Source of the DNA: Phytopseudomonas straminea | Lineage (GTDB): Bacteria > Pseudomonadota > Gammaproteobacteria > Pseudomonadales > Pseudomonadaceae | NCBI RefSeq assembly: GCF_900112645.1 | Contig: NZ_FOMO01000013.1 | Coordinates: forward strand, 1 to 64,000 | Reading direction: 5' to 3' | Length of the DNA stretch: 64,000 nucleotides | Shown here: positions 7,148-15,683 of the stretch, in pieces | How positions within the stretch are numbered: the stretch's first letter is position 1 | How the letters are laid out: every line of letters begins with the position of its first letter | Translations under genes and position numbers: made by a program | Notes under the pieces: model-generated | Told to the model about the DNA's origin: nothing | Databases searched by the model: none | The model's input: the letters and a program-made list of their open reading frames with translations, nothing else

Positions 7148-9316
7148 TCACGCAGTGGCTTTCCTGGCACGGCGTCGCCAGTAGATGGCGATGCCGACAA
7201 CTGCTAGCGAGAGTGCAGCCAGCGCACCCCGGTATTCGCGTACGGCTTGAGTGACGGTTTGCCCGCGCTCGATCCATTGCCGCTTGCGCGCTGCCTGGAA
7301 ATCAGGCGTCTCGCAGGCGCCCACGCCGAACACGAAGGCCGGAGCTGGCGGCAGGCGCAGCGCGCCATGCTCAACGTAACGCCGGTAGTAGCTCTGTGCA
7401 CGTTGCGGATCGACATTGATCATCCAGTCGGTGGCCGCACACAAGGTGCTGGCGAACGCCTGGCTGCGTTCCGGCAGCAGATCCGCCGCGCTGCTGGCCA
7501 GATCTGCCGCTATCCACCGGTAATGAAAGCGCCGATAGGGTTCGGCTGCAGTGGCGTTCCAGCGCTGCGCCTCGGCTACCGATAGCAGGCCACCCGTATC
7601 AACCGGGCCTGTGTCCGGAGTCACCTGTGCGCTGTTGTAGCGTTCGGGGTAGTTGCCTGCATAAACGTAGTTATCCGGCCCCAGTTCGTAGCCCAGCAGT
7701 TCCATGCCCTGGTGGCGAAGGATGCTGGCAGCCTCGAAATAGGCCTCGGCGCGGCCGATATCGGTCCACGCGCTTTGTGTACGCTGGCGTGCCTGCTGGT
7801 AGTCCGCTGCGGCCTGCTGTTGCCCGGCCTGGGTGAAGTAACCACGTGCTTCGTCATAACGGCCGTCGCGCATCAGGCGGCGCGCCAGCAGCTCGCGCAG
7901 GCGCAAGGCCGGCGGGCGGTCCCAGTAATTCCAAGGTTCGCCGTCGGCAGGCTCCGGGGTGCTGGTGACGTGACTGTCGACGTAGCCTTTGAGTTCATCG
8001 GTGGTCAGTACGCGCTCTGCCACGGCAGCGGCGTCCTCCCAGTAGAGATCACCACTGCGATAAAGCTGTTCGAAGGCTTGCAGATAGTCACCACGCTCGA
8101 GTGCGAGAATCGCCGACTCGCCTTCGATACGGCATTTGGGCTTCAGGGTTTCGTTCAGCCAGTTGCCGTTACGGCGCCAACCCCAGTTCTCGTCGTCCGG
8201 AAAGCGTTTGGCCGCCTCGGCATAGGCCTGGCTGGCGGCTTTGCTGTCGCCAGCGCGCAGCGCCATTTTGGCTCGTAGCCACCAGGTCAGGCCGCTATCG
8301 GCAGCGCGCTCGAGAAAACGCTGAGCTGTGGTGTAATCCCCTTCGCGGTAAGCGATGGCAGCTAGGCGGTCGGCGTCGTCCAACTGCTGGATGCCCGTCT
8401 GCTGAATCAGCTTCAGCAGGCGTTCTGCGGGCAGTGACGAATGCTGGATGCCGGCCAGCAGCATGGCGCTGAGTAATTGCCGCACCGCCTGCTGTTGCAG
8501 CAGCGGCAGCAGGTGTTGATCATCCATGGCAGCGAGCGTTGCGCCGACCTCGCGCAATGAGCTGCTGCCGGTTTTGGAGCCATGGATGGCCTGGCTGGCG
8601 TAGAGGGCGATGGCCTGGCTCCATGCGCCTGCCTGCAGACTCAGTCGTGCCTGTTCGCCGAGGCTGGCAATGGCCAGCTCGAGCGGATCGTCGAAACCTT
8701 CAATCGCCAGCTTACGCGTCTGCTCGAAAGCCGCGGTCGCCCGCTGCGGCAGCTCGGGATCGATGGTGTCGGAGGCCTCGCCGGTCATGAACGCCAGGCT
8801 ACGACCAAGGGAGTAGGCCGCCCAGGTGCTGCGCAACTTGCGTTGCTCGGCCGGCAAGGCCAGTACGCGCTGGAAGTACTCGGCGGCCTGCCGGTGGTCG
8901 CCTTGGGTGAAGGCCACAGCGCCAGCGGTGTAAAGGCGCAGCTCGGCCGGCAGCTCGACGCCCTGGCGTTCTACCTCGGCCGCGTCGGTGAGTGCGCGCA
9001 GTCGCTGAATACGCTCGAAGACGCCGTCCGGCAACTGTGCTTTTTCCACCTCGTCACGCTGATCCGGCAGGCGGTCGTTGGTGCCCCAGTACTGCGGCAG
9101 TGTCGCTTCACTGGCCCCGCCCAGGCCGGGAATCGTCGCACCAAGTTTGCGAATCTCCTGTGTGAAGCTGCCTTCGGGCAGCTGCGCCAGAGTGTTCTGG
9201 CGATCATTGAGCAGCAGATAGGGGAAGTCGGGTCCGCAAGCGATGGCCGGGGACAGCGGTAGCACCATGCCAACGCCGATACCTAGCAGCCGGCGTTGCC
9301 ACTCAGGGTGAAACAT
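7148..9316 (-). CDS. Large exported, C-terminally membrane-anchored protein of unknown function (TPR-like)
   Basis: 722 aa. It has a signal peptide (MFHPEWQRRLLGIGVGMVLPLS) with a likely cleavage after AIA, leaving Cys-Gly-Pro-Asp as the mature N-terminus. A long alpha-helical, Ala/Gln-rich body has repeated pairs such as AAEYFQRVLALPAEQ and ARGYFTQAGQQQAAADY that suggest TPR-type repeats. The C-terminal helix LAALSLAVVGIAIYW is followed by RRRAR, consistent with an inner-membrane anchor. The start at 9316 is chosen because AAGGAG precedes it and the signal peptide begins there; the frame is open to 9418. It overlaps the upstream DUF3142 lipoprotein gene by 14 bp, so the two are probably translationally coupled. 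Function unknown. Confidence 0.7.
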   Translation of the reverse strand: MFHPEWQRRLLGIGVGMVLPLSPAIACGPDFPYLLLNDRQNTLAQLPEGSFTQEIRKLGATIPGLGGASEATLPQYWGTNDRLPDQRDEVEKAQLPDGVFERIQRLRALTDAAEVERQGVELPAELRLYTAGAVAFTQGDHRQAAEYFQRVLALPAEQRKLRSTWAAYSLGRSLAFMTGEASDTIDPELPQRATAAFEQTRKLAIEGFDDPLELAIASLGEQARLSLQAGAWSQAIALYASQAIHGSKTGSSSLREVGATLAAMDDQHLLPLLQQQAVRQLLSAMLLAGIQHSSLPAERLLKLIQQTGIQQLDDADRLAAIAYREGDYTTAQRFLERAADSGLTWWLRAKMALRAGDSKAASQAYAEAAKRFPDDENWGWRRNGNWLNETLKPKCRIEGESAILALERGDYLQAFEQLYRSGDLYWEDAAAVAERVLTTDELKGYVDSHVTSTPEPADGEPWNYWDRPPALRLRELLARRLMRDGRYDEARGYFTQAGQQQAAADYQQARQRTQSAWTDIGRAEAYFEAASILRHQGMELLGYELGPDNYVYAGNYPERYNSAQVTPDTGPVDTGGLLSVAEAQRWNATAAEPYRRFHYRWIAADLASSAADLLPERSQAFASTLCAATDWMINVDPQRAQSYYRRYVEHGALRLPPAPAFVFGVGACETPDFQAARKRQWIERGQTVTQAVREYRGALAALSLAVVGIAIYWRRRARKATA

Positions 9317-10499
9317 GAATTGCTCCTTGCTCGAACAGGCTGCAGCGTGCCCAGCCCAGTGCCTGGCGTTGCCCTGCCGCGAGACGGGCGGGTTGTTTGC
9401 GAACGAATACCGGACCACTTTCGCCTCGTTCCAGGCGATAGCCGGCGACGGCGTCGGCTGCTTCGCAGTGGCTGCCAGCCAGGCTGACGCGCGCTGGAAG
9501 GTCGACGTCGCGATTACCTTTGCTCACCAGCGTCAACTCACGCAACGGGCCGGCTTGGTTCACGTCCACGGTGATCGAGGCGTTCAACGGCTGCCCATGT
9601 ATAACCGCTTGCAGCGTCGCCAGCGGCCAGGCGCGTCGGTCACCTGGCAGCGGCAGGCGGAACCAGATGATGCCACGCAGCTTTTCCGGGCGGCACTCGT
9701 CTAGGGTGGTCAGAAGGTTGGCGACCTGCTGCGGGTCTGCAAGCAGTTCGCGGCGCCTTCCGCTCACATCCAGTGGGGCTTCGCTCTCGACTTGTCGTGA
9801 TGCCTCGATCACGGCGACGCCATAGGCGGGGAGCGCGAGCAGGAAGGGTTTTTCGCTGCGCTTGCCGTAGGCATCGGCCCAGCGTTTTGCCTGCTGTGGG
9901 TCGAACAGGCCATCGCGTGGATCGTTGACGGCATGAACCTGCAGCACCGAGCTATCGACTTGATGTAGCAGGGCTTCCAGATGCGGGCTATTCAGCCAGG
10001 TAGGCAGGGCGGTGATGCTCAGCGCGAGGTTGGTGGGCAGCACGGCGCGCAGTGCTGCTAGCAGGTCCATGTAGGCGGGCAGCCGCGCACTTGCGCAGTC
10101 GTGATCGATTTCCACACCTTGCAGATTGACCCCGCTGGCTTGCCATTCAGCCAGCAGGCTGGCTGTTTGGCCGAGAATCTGCGCCTGATCTGCTTGCGGC
10201 AATTGTCCGTCGAGCCGTATCACCATCACTACCGGGCGACCGTCGGCGATCAGTTGCTGCAGGTCGGGATAGGCCCTGGCCCAGCCTGCCTTGGGATGAA
10301 ACTGCAGAGCGAGCACGCGTAAGACGGTGAAGTCGCTCTTGCTCTGCGTAAGCACCTGACGATGTGAGGGTTGCCATTGCCGCTGCCAGATATAGACCTG
10401 CTGCTCCAGCGGTGCCGGAGGCGGTGGCGAGCAGGCAGCGCAAAGCAGCGCCAGCAGCGCCAGCAGCGACAGGCACAAACAGCAGAGGGATCGATGCAT
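9303..10499 (-). CDS. DUF3142 domain lipoprotein
   Basis: 398 aa. The N-terminus MHRSLCCLCLSLLALLALLCAAC is a lipoprotein signal with Cys23 as probable lipidation site, although the residue at -3 is Cys rather than the usual Leu or Val. The body matches the DUF3142 pattern: ..QVYIWQRQW.. near the start, ..GVEIDHDCASARLPAYMDLLAALR.. (a TIM-barrel glycosidase-like EIDxD motif) and ..IIWFRLPLPGDRRAW.. . The family is uncharacterised; resemblance to glycoside-hydrolase barrels is inference. The start at 10499 lacks a strong RBS, and a longer frame reaches 10553. Confidence 0.7.
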   Translation of the reverse strand: MHRSLCCLCLSLLALLALLCAACSPPPPAPLEQQVYIWQRQWQPSHRQVLTQSKSDFTVLRVLALQFHPKAGWARAYPDLQQLIADGRPVVMVIRLDGQLPQADQAQILGQTASLLAEWQASGVNLQGVEIDHDCASARLPAYMDLLAALRAVLPTNLALSITALPTWLNSPHLEALLHQVDSSVLQVHAVNDPRDGLFDPQQAKRWADAYGKRSEKPFLLALPAYGVAVIEASRQVESEAPLDVSGRRRELLADPQQVANLLTTLDECRPEKLRGIIWFRLPLPGDRRAWPLATLQAVIHGQPLNASITVDVNQAGPLRELTLVSKGNRDVDLPARVSLAGSHCEAADAVAGYRLERGESGPVFVRKQPARLAAGQRQALGWARCSLFEQGAIHVSP

Positions 10500-10630
10500 A
10501 CAGTCGGTATCGTCGCGCAGCGGGGCGGTGCATACGATACGCCTGGCCCGCATTTGCTGCGCGCTGATTTTGCCAAGCCAGGCCTTGCTAGGTCACCGGC
10601 TCGGCGAATCGTCGCTCTGGATGGGAGGAG

Positions 10631-11002
10631 TCAGTTATCGTCTTCGCAGAGGGCGGCCAACTCGCGTTCAAGCAGGGTTTCGTCGCCCAGGTTGAGTTCC
10701 ACCAGGCGGCGCAGGTGACTCATGGAGTCCAGGTCGATGTGGTGGCAGAGAAAGCCCAGCACGCGCTCTTCACGGTGTACCAGCTCGACCTGCATGCTCA
10801 CTTGCAGGTTGTCATCGAGGGCAATGCGCAGCAGGTAATCCTGGCCGGCTTCGCCTTCCCAGTTCCAGGGCCGGCGTACCAGTACGCCGCGAAAGGAGAT
10901 GTCATGCAACTCCACTTGCCAGCTCTGTTCGCCCTGCACGATCTCGGCGGGCGCGTCGAAGGCGATGCGCTGGAAGCGCCGACGTTCGTGGTTGTCACTC
11001 AT
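10631..11002 (-). CDS. mapZ: PilZ-domain c-di-GMP receptor MapZ
   Basis: 123 aa, a stand-alone PilZ domain. The two c-di-GMP binding motifs are present: RRRFQR (residues 7-12) and D34-x-S36-x-x-G39 in HDISFRG. The C-terminal segment HIDLDSMSHLRRLVELNLGD is nearly identical to P. aeruginosa MapZ (PA4608), which binds the chemoreceptor methyltransferase CheR1 when loaded with c-di-GMP; that role is transferred by homology. It lies 76 bp downstream of the response-regulator gene on the same strand and could be co-transcribed with that two-component system. Confidence 0.9.
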   Translation of the reverse strand: MSDNHERRRFQRIAFDAPAEIVQGEQSWQVELHDISFRGVLVRRPWNWEGEAGQDYLLRIALDDNLQVSMQVELVHREERVLGFLCHHIDLDSMSHLRRLVELNLGDETLLERELAALCEDDN

Positions 11003-11078
11003 GGAAGCTGTCCTCTATTGGTTTAGCCCACTATAGCCAAGCCGCGCGGCGGCGTCGCCGACTGCGCGAAAGCTGGCG

Positions 11079-11705
11079 TCAGGTTTGCGGTGACCAGCCG
11101 TGCTCCATGGCGTGTTTGACCAGGTCGGCGGGCTTTTCGATATCCAGTTTGCGGCGAATGTTCAGCCGGTAGGTTTCCACGGTGCGCACGCTGATCGCCA
11201 GCTCGCGGGCCATGGCCTTGTTGTTCAGGCCCTGGGCCATCATCAGCAGCACCTGGCGTTCGCGCGGAGTCAGCTCGCCTTCCTCGGTTTCTTCCTGGGC
11301 CAGCTTGTGGGCCACGTCGCCGCTGTAGAAGCGCCCGCCGACCGCCAGCACGTCGATGGCCGAGATAATGTCCTGGGACGGCGCCTCCTTGAGCACATAG
11401 CCCGAGGCGCCCATGCGCAGCGAGCTGCTCACGTATTCCTGGTTGTCGTACATGCTGAGGATCAGCACCTTGGTGGCCGGGTGACGCTTCTTGATGATGC
11501 CGGTCAGCTCCAGGCCGTTGATGTCTTTCAGGCCAATGTCCATCAACAGGATATCCGGCTGCTCACGGGCCACCAGCTCCAGCGCCTCGCTGCCGCTGCC
11601 GGCTTCACCGGCGATCTCGAAATGCTCGACCATCGACAGCAAGGTGCGGATGCCTTCGCGCACCAGAATGTGGTCGTCGACGAGGGCGATGCGGATGGTC
11701 TTCAT
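11079..11705 (-). CDS. NarL/LuxR-family response regulator
   Basis: 208 aa. The receiver domain has the acidic pair Asp10-Asp11, phospho-acceptor Asp56 (LLMDIG) and Lys106 (GYVLKE). A C-terminal LuxR-type helix-turn-helix runs about 140-205 with GLNNKAMARELAISVRTVETY. Its ATG overlaps the stop codon of the upstream sensor kinase (ATGA at 11702-11705), so the two are a cognate, translationally coupled pair. The operon is divergent from cstA, and a tandem palindromic site lies in the shared promoter region, so control of cstA is the natural hypothesis. Confidence 0.92.
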   Translation of the reverse strand: MKTIRIALVDDHILVREGIRTLLSMVEHFEIAGEAGSGSEALELVAREQPDILLMDIGLKDINGLELTGIIKKRHPATKVLILSMYDNQEYVSSSLRMGASGYVLKEAPSQDIISAIDVLAVGGRFYSGDVAHKLAQEETEEGELTPRERQVLLMMAQGLNNKAMARELAISVRTVETYRLNIRRKLDIEKPADLVKHAMEHGWSPQT

Positions 11706-13075
11706 GCGTGCTCAGTCCGGGATTGTGGCGCTTTGGCGGAGAGTAACAGGGCGATGGTCAGAACGGTGCCAGCGGGCGTGGAGGCGATGCTGAAGTCGCC
11801 GCCGAAATGCTCCACCCGCTCGCGGATGTTGCGCAGGCCGATGCCGCCACTCTGCTCGGCCTGGCGTGGGCTGAAGCCGGTGCCATCGTCGCTGATGCGC
11901 AGGTTGACCCGCCGCGGGTTGCCGGTCAGCTGGATGGTCACCTGGCTGGCCCGGGCATGGCGCTCGATATTGGTCAGCGCCTCCTGGAGGATGCGAAATA
12001 GCGCCACGTTCATGTCGTCGCTCAGGCGCGTGTCGCCCAGGCTGTTTTCATAGGCAACGCGCAGGCCGCTGCGTTGCTCGAACTCGCTGGCCAGCTGGCC
12101 GATCGCCGAGGCCAGGCCGAGGGTGTCGAGTAGTGAGGGGTGCAGGTCGTGGGAGATGCGCCGCACCTCGCCAATCGCCCCCGCCAGGCGCTCGATGCCC
12201 TGGCGTAGGGTCTGCGCGGCGCTGGCCTTGCCGGCGTCCAGTTCGTGAGCGGCCAGCTCGAACTTGAACTTGATCGACACCAGTAACTGGCTGATGCCGT
12301 CGTGCAGCTCACGGGACAGGCGCGAGCGCTCCTCTTCCTGGGAGGTGATGATGCGCTGGGTCAGTTGCTGCAGCTTGCGGTCGGCCAGGCGGTGTTCGCT
12401 GACGTTGAGGGTCAGGCCGCTGGCGAACACCAGCAGCACGGCGATCAGCGCGACGATGGCGATGGCCAGCATGGTGGTGCGAATGCCGCTGCCGACGTCG
12501 TGGCGAACCTGGGCAATGGCGTTGTCGACGTCTTCCAGGTAGATGCCGGTGCCGAGCATCCAGCCCCAGCGGTCGAGCTGTGTCACGTAGGCGAGCTTTT
12601 CGGCGACCTGGCCGGTGGAGGGTTTCTGCCAGGCGTAGCGCTGGAAACCGTCGCCTTCGGTGGCGCTGCGGATCAGTGCCTGGATCACCAGCAGGCCATG
12701 GGGATCGGTCATGTTCCACAAATCCTTGCCCACCAGCGTGGCCTGGCGCGGGTGCATGAGGTTCTTGCCGTTGCGGTCGTAGACGAAGAAGTAGCCGTCG
12801 CTGCCGAAATTGATGCGTTGCAGCAGGGCCAGCACCTGGCGCTTGGTTTCCTCGTCGTCGCGGCCGCTGTCGTACAGAGGTGCAATGGTGCTCATGGCCA
12901 TTTCCACATAGTGCTGCAGCTCGGCCTGCTTGCTGCCGAGGATGCTGTGCTCGATCAGCTGGGCCTGCTGATTACCCAGGCGCTGGTTCTGGATCAGCAC
13001 CAGCAGGCACACCACTGCCACGGCCAGGAGCATGGGCAGCAGGCTCAGGGCGACGATCTTGTGCTTGAGTTGCAT
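11702..13075 (-). CDS. Sensor histidine kinase with periplasmic Cache domain
   Basis: 457 aa. TM1 is at about 8-28. A periplasmic sCache_2-type domain (about 45-185) carries the hallmarks GYFFVYDRNGKNLMHP, GKDLWNMTDPHG and WGWMLGTGIYLEDV. TM2 is at 200-224. The HisKA_3 dimerisation box RLSRELHDGISQLL has His258, and a HATPase domain ends with the GGIGLRNIRERVEHFGG G-box. sCache_2 domains commonly bind two- and three-carbon carboxylates, fitting a sensor placed beside the CstA pyruvate/peptide transporter gene. The ATG at 13075 has CGGAGT upstream; the frame is open to 13144. Confidence 0.92.
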   Translation of the reverse strand: MQLKHKIVALSLLPMLLAVAVVCLLVLIQNQRLGNQQAQLIEHSILGSKQAELQHYVEMAMSTIAPLYDSGRDDEETKRQVLALLQRINFGSDGYFFVYDRNGKNLMHPRQATLVGKDLWNMTDPHGLLVIQALIRSATEGDGFQRYAWQKPSTGQVAEKLAYVTQLDRWGWMLGTGIYLEDVDNAIAQVRHDVGSGIRTTMLAIAIVALIAVLLVFASGLTLNVSEHRLADRKLQQLTQRIITSQEEERSRLSRELHDGISQLLVSIKFKFELAAHELDAGKASAAQTLRQGIERLAGAIGEVRRISHDLHPSLLDTLGLASAIGQLASEFEQRSGLRVAYENSLGDTRLSDDMNVALFRILQEALTNIERHARASQVTIQLTGNPRRVNLRISDDGTGFSPRQAEQSGGIGLRNIRERVEHFGGDFSIASTPAGTVLTIALLLSAKAPQSRTEHA

Positions 13076-13177
13076 GGGCACTCCGGGCTGCGTGCCGGGG
13101 CAGGCAGCCCCGCGGCGGATGGACGGCGGGCAGAGCATACACAAAGGCGCAGGGCCCGGTTGACGGGATCTGCATGC

Positions 13178-13197
13178 TTCTACGTAGTTCTACGTAG
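13178..13197 (+). promoter_or_regulatory. Tandem palindromic operator upstream of cstA
   Basis: TTCTACGTAGTTCTACGTAG is a perfect 10-bp direct repeat; each unit contains the palindrome CTACGTAG, so the two sites are one helical turn apart. Relative to the predicted start near 13250 they are centred at about -62, a normal activator position. The adjacent divergent two-component regulator is the obvious candidate to bind it (inference). Confidence 0.55.
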
Positions 13198-13213
13198 AGG
13201 GCCGTGGGTAGTT

Positions 13214-13242
13214 TTGCGAATTACTGCAAAGCGTACTTATAT
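13214..13242 (+). promoter_or_regulatory. Putative sigma70 promoter of cstA
   Basis: -35 TTGCGA (13214-13219), a 17-bp spacer and -10 TTATAT (13237-13242). It lies between the tandem palindromes and the Crc/Hfq-like motif, leaving a leader of about 75 nt before the cstA ATG. Confidence 0.5.
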
Positions 13243-13273
13243 GGATAGTTGCGGGGCTCTTGTAACAGAGCAC

Positions 13274-13284
13274 AACAATAACAA
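13274..13284 (+). promoter_or_regulatory. Hfq/Crc catabolite-activity (AAnAAnAA) motif in the cstA leader
   Basis: AACAATAACAA contains the AANAANAA A-rich motif to which Hfq, with Crc, binds in Pseudomonas to repress translation of catabolic and uptake genes. It lies about 40 nt before the start codon, a little further upstream than in most characterised targets. Confidence 0.5.
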
Positions 13285-13324
13285 TGAGTGTCGTGGGTTA
13301 AGGCCCGCGACCGGAGATGTCCAA

Positions 13325-15406
13325 ATGACCAGAATGGCCAGTCATATCGCCTGGTTTGCGGTCGCGTTGCTGGGCGCCTTCGCGCTAGGCACCGTGGCGC
13401 TGAACCGCGGCGAATCGATCAACGCCCTGTGGATCGTCGTCGCTGCCGTGGCGATCTACCTCGTCGCGTACCGCTACTACAGCCTGTTCATCGCCACCAA
13501 GGTGATGCAGCTCGACCCCACCCGCGCCACCCCCGCCGTGCTCAACAACGATGGCCTGGACTACGTCCCGACCAACAAGCACATCCTGTTCGGTCACCAC
13601 TTCGCCGCCATCGCTGGCGCCGGCCCGCTGGTCGGCCCGGTCCTTGCGGCGCAGATGGGCTATCTGCCGGGCACCCTCTGGCTGATCGCTGGCGTGGTGC
13701 TGGCTGGTGCCGTGCAGGACTTCATGGTGCTGTTCATTTCCACCCGCCGCAACGGCCGCTCCCTGGGCGAGCTGGTGCGCGAGGAAATGGGCCAGATCCC
13801 TGGCACCATCGCGCTTTTCGGCGCCTTCCTGATCATGATCATCATTCTTGCGGTGCTCTCGCTGATCGTCGTCAAGGCGCTGGCGGAAAGCCCCTGGGGC
13901 ATGTTCACCGTGATGGCGACCATCCCAATCGCGATGTTCATGGGCATCTACATGCGCTACATCCGCCCGGGCCGCATCGGCGAGATTTCCCTGATCGGGG
14001 TGATCCTGCTGCTCGGCTCGATCTGGCTGGGTGGCGTGATCGCCGCCGACCCGGTGTGGGGCCCGGCCTTCACCTTCACTGGCGTGCAGATCACCTGGAT
14101 GCTGATCGGCTACGGCTTCGTCGCCGCGGTGTTGCCGGTGTGGCTGATCCTGGCGCCGCGCGACTACCTGTCGACCTTCCTCAAGATCGGCACCATCATC
14201 GCCCTGGCCATCGGCATCCTGGTGGTCATGCCCGAGCTGAAAATGCCGGCGCTGACCCAGTTCACCGACGGTACTGGTCCGGTCTGGAAGGGCACCCTGT
14301 TCCCGTTCCTGTTCATCACCATCGCCTGTGGCGCGGTATCCGGCTTCCACGCGCTGATCAGTTCGGGCACCACGCCCAAGCTGCTGGCCAACGAAACCCA
14401 TGCCCGCTACATCGGTTACGGCGGCATGCTGATGGAATCCTTCGTGGCCATCATGGCCATGGTCGCGGCCTCGGTGATCGAGCCGGGCATCTACTTCGCC
14501 ATGAACAGCCCGGCGGCCCTAGTCGGCTCGGACGTTCAGTCGGTCGCCGCAACCGTCAGCAGCTGGGGCTTCATGATCACGCCCGAGCAGCTCGAGGCGG
14601 TCGCCCGTGATATCGGCGAGAACACCATTCTGGCCCGTGCCGGTGGTGCGCCGACGCTCGCCGTGGGGATCGCGCAGATCCTGCACAGCGTGCTGCCAGG
14701 TGAGAACACCATGGCGTTCTGGTACCACTTCGCGATTCTCTTCGAGGCGCTGTTCATCCTCACCGCGGTGGACGCCGGTACCCGTGCCGGTCGCTTCATG
14801 CTGCAGGACCTGCTCGGCAACTTCGTGCCGGCCCTGAAGAAAACCGAGTCCTGGACCGCCAACGTGATCGCCACTGCCGGCTGCGTGGCCCTGTGGGGCT
14901 GGCTGCTGTACCAGGGCGTGATCGATCCGCTGGGCGGCATCAACACCCTGTGGCCGCTGTTCGGCATCTCCAACCAGATGCTGGCCGGTATCGCCCTGAT
15001 GCTCGGCACCGTGGTGCTGATCAAGATGAAGCGCGAGCGCTACGTGTGGGTGACGCTGGTTCCTGCCACCTGGCTGCTGATCTGCACCACCACCGCCGGC
15101 CTGATCAAGCTGCTCGACCCGAACCCGGCCGTTGGCTTCCTGGCGCTGGCCAAGAAGTACCAGACCGCGCTGGACGCCGGTCAGGTCATCGCCCCGGCCA
15201 AGGACATCGGCCAGATGCAGCACGTGATCTTCAACGCCTACACCAACGCCACGCTCACCGTGCTGTTCCTGTTCGTGGTGCTGAGCGTATTGTTCTATGC
15301 GATCAAGGTCGGCCGCGCCGCCTGGCGCAAGGAACTGCGTACCGACCGTGAAGCCACCTATGAAGCGCTGCCAGCAGACGCGCCGGAGGTTGCCCGTGTT
15401 CAATGA
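13325..15406 (+). CDS. cstA: CstA family carbon starvation protein / pyruvate or peptide transporter
   Basis: 693 aa with about 16-18 membrane helices. Family motifs include NKHILFGHHFAAIAGAGPLVGP (about residues 85-106), AGAVQDFMVLFISTRRNGRSLG and SGFHALISSGTTPKLL. CstA/BtsT proteins of enterobacteria import pyruvate or peptides; in Pseudomonas this family serves pyruvate or dipeptide uptake. The ATG at 13325 has GGAG eleven bases upstream. The region carries a promoter, tandem palindromes and a Crc/Hfq motif. It is followed by an overlapping ybdD-type gene and a COG0523 GTPase, the same order as PA4606-PA4604. A far longer upstream frame is antisense to the kinase and is not real. Confidence 0.95.
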   Translation: MTRMASHIAWFAVALLGAFALGTVALNRGESINALWIVVAAVAIYLVAYRYYSLFIATKVMQLDPTRATPAVLNNDGLDYVPTNKHILFGHHFAAIAGAGPLVGPVLAAQMGYLPGTLWLIAGVVLAGAVQDFMVLFISTRRNGRSLGELVREEMGQIPGTIALFGAFLIMIIILAVLSLIVVKALAESPWGMFTVMATIPIAMFMGIYMRYIRPGRIGEISLIGVILLLGSIWLGGVIAADPVWGPAFTFTGVQITWMLIGYGFVAAVLPVWLILAPRDYLSTFLKIGTIIALAIGILVVMPELKMPALTQFTDGTGPVWKGTLFPFLFITIACGAVSGFHALISSGTTPKLLANETHARYIGYGGMLMESFVAIMAMVAASVIEPGIYFAMNSPAALVGSDVQSVAATVSSWGFMITPEQLEAVARDIGENTILARAGGAPTLAVGIAQILHSVLPGENTMAFWYHFAILFEALFILTAVDAGTRAGRFMLQDLLGNFVPALKKTESWTANVIATAGCVALWGWLLYQGVIDPLGGINTLWPLFGISNQMLAGIALMLGTVVLIKMKRERYVWVTLVPATWLLICTTTAGLIKLLDPNPAVGFLALAKKYQTALDAGQVIAPAKDIGQMQHVIFNAYTNATLTVLFLFVVLSVLFYAIKVGRAAWRKELRTDREATYEALPADAPEVARVQ

Positions 15407-15599
15407 TCTCAGCCGGATGGGCAAGTACCTCGGTCAGGCTGCACGGATGCTGGTGGGCATGCCTGACTACGACACTTACGTCGAGCACATGGCCAAGAAG
15501 CATCCGGATCAGCCAGTGATGAGCTACGAAGCCTTCTTCCGCGAGCGTCAGGAAGCACGTTATGGTGGTGGCAAGGGGCGGCCGATCCGCTGCTGCTGA
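15396..15599 (+). CDS. ybdD: YbdD/YjiX family small protein (DUF466)
   Basis: 67 aa, starting with GTG at 15396; GGAGG is at 15385-15389 and the gene overlaps the end of cstA by 11 bp. It contains the family pattern ..GMPDYDTYVEHMAKKHPDQPVMSYEAFFRERQEARYG.. . These proteins always accompany CstA/BtsT transporters; a role in transporter function is accepted by association, but the mechanism is unclear. Translational coupling to cstA is likely. Confidence 0.92.
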   Translation: MFNDLSRMGKYLGQAARMLVGMPDYDTYVEHMAKKHPDQPVMSYEAFFRERQEARYGGGKGRPIRCC

Positions 15600-15683
15600 C
15601 ATCACCTTGTGGGCTTTCGGGCCCGCTTCAAGCACCACACGCCACGCCTCGTCGTGGCGTGTGTCTTTCAGAGGAATGCATTC

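Noticed and set aside
12302..13324. Long open frame (1034 codons) running from within the sensor kinase into cstA
   Set aside because: The part before 13325 is antisense to the kinase and has Gln/His-rich, non-family composition; the CstA family start, RBS and promoter all support 13325.
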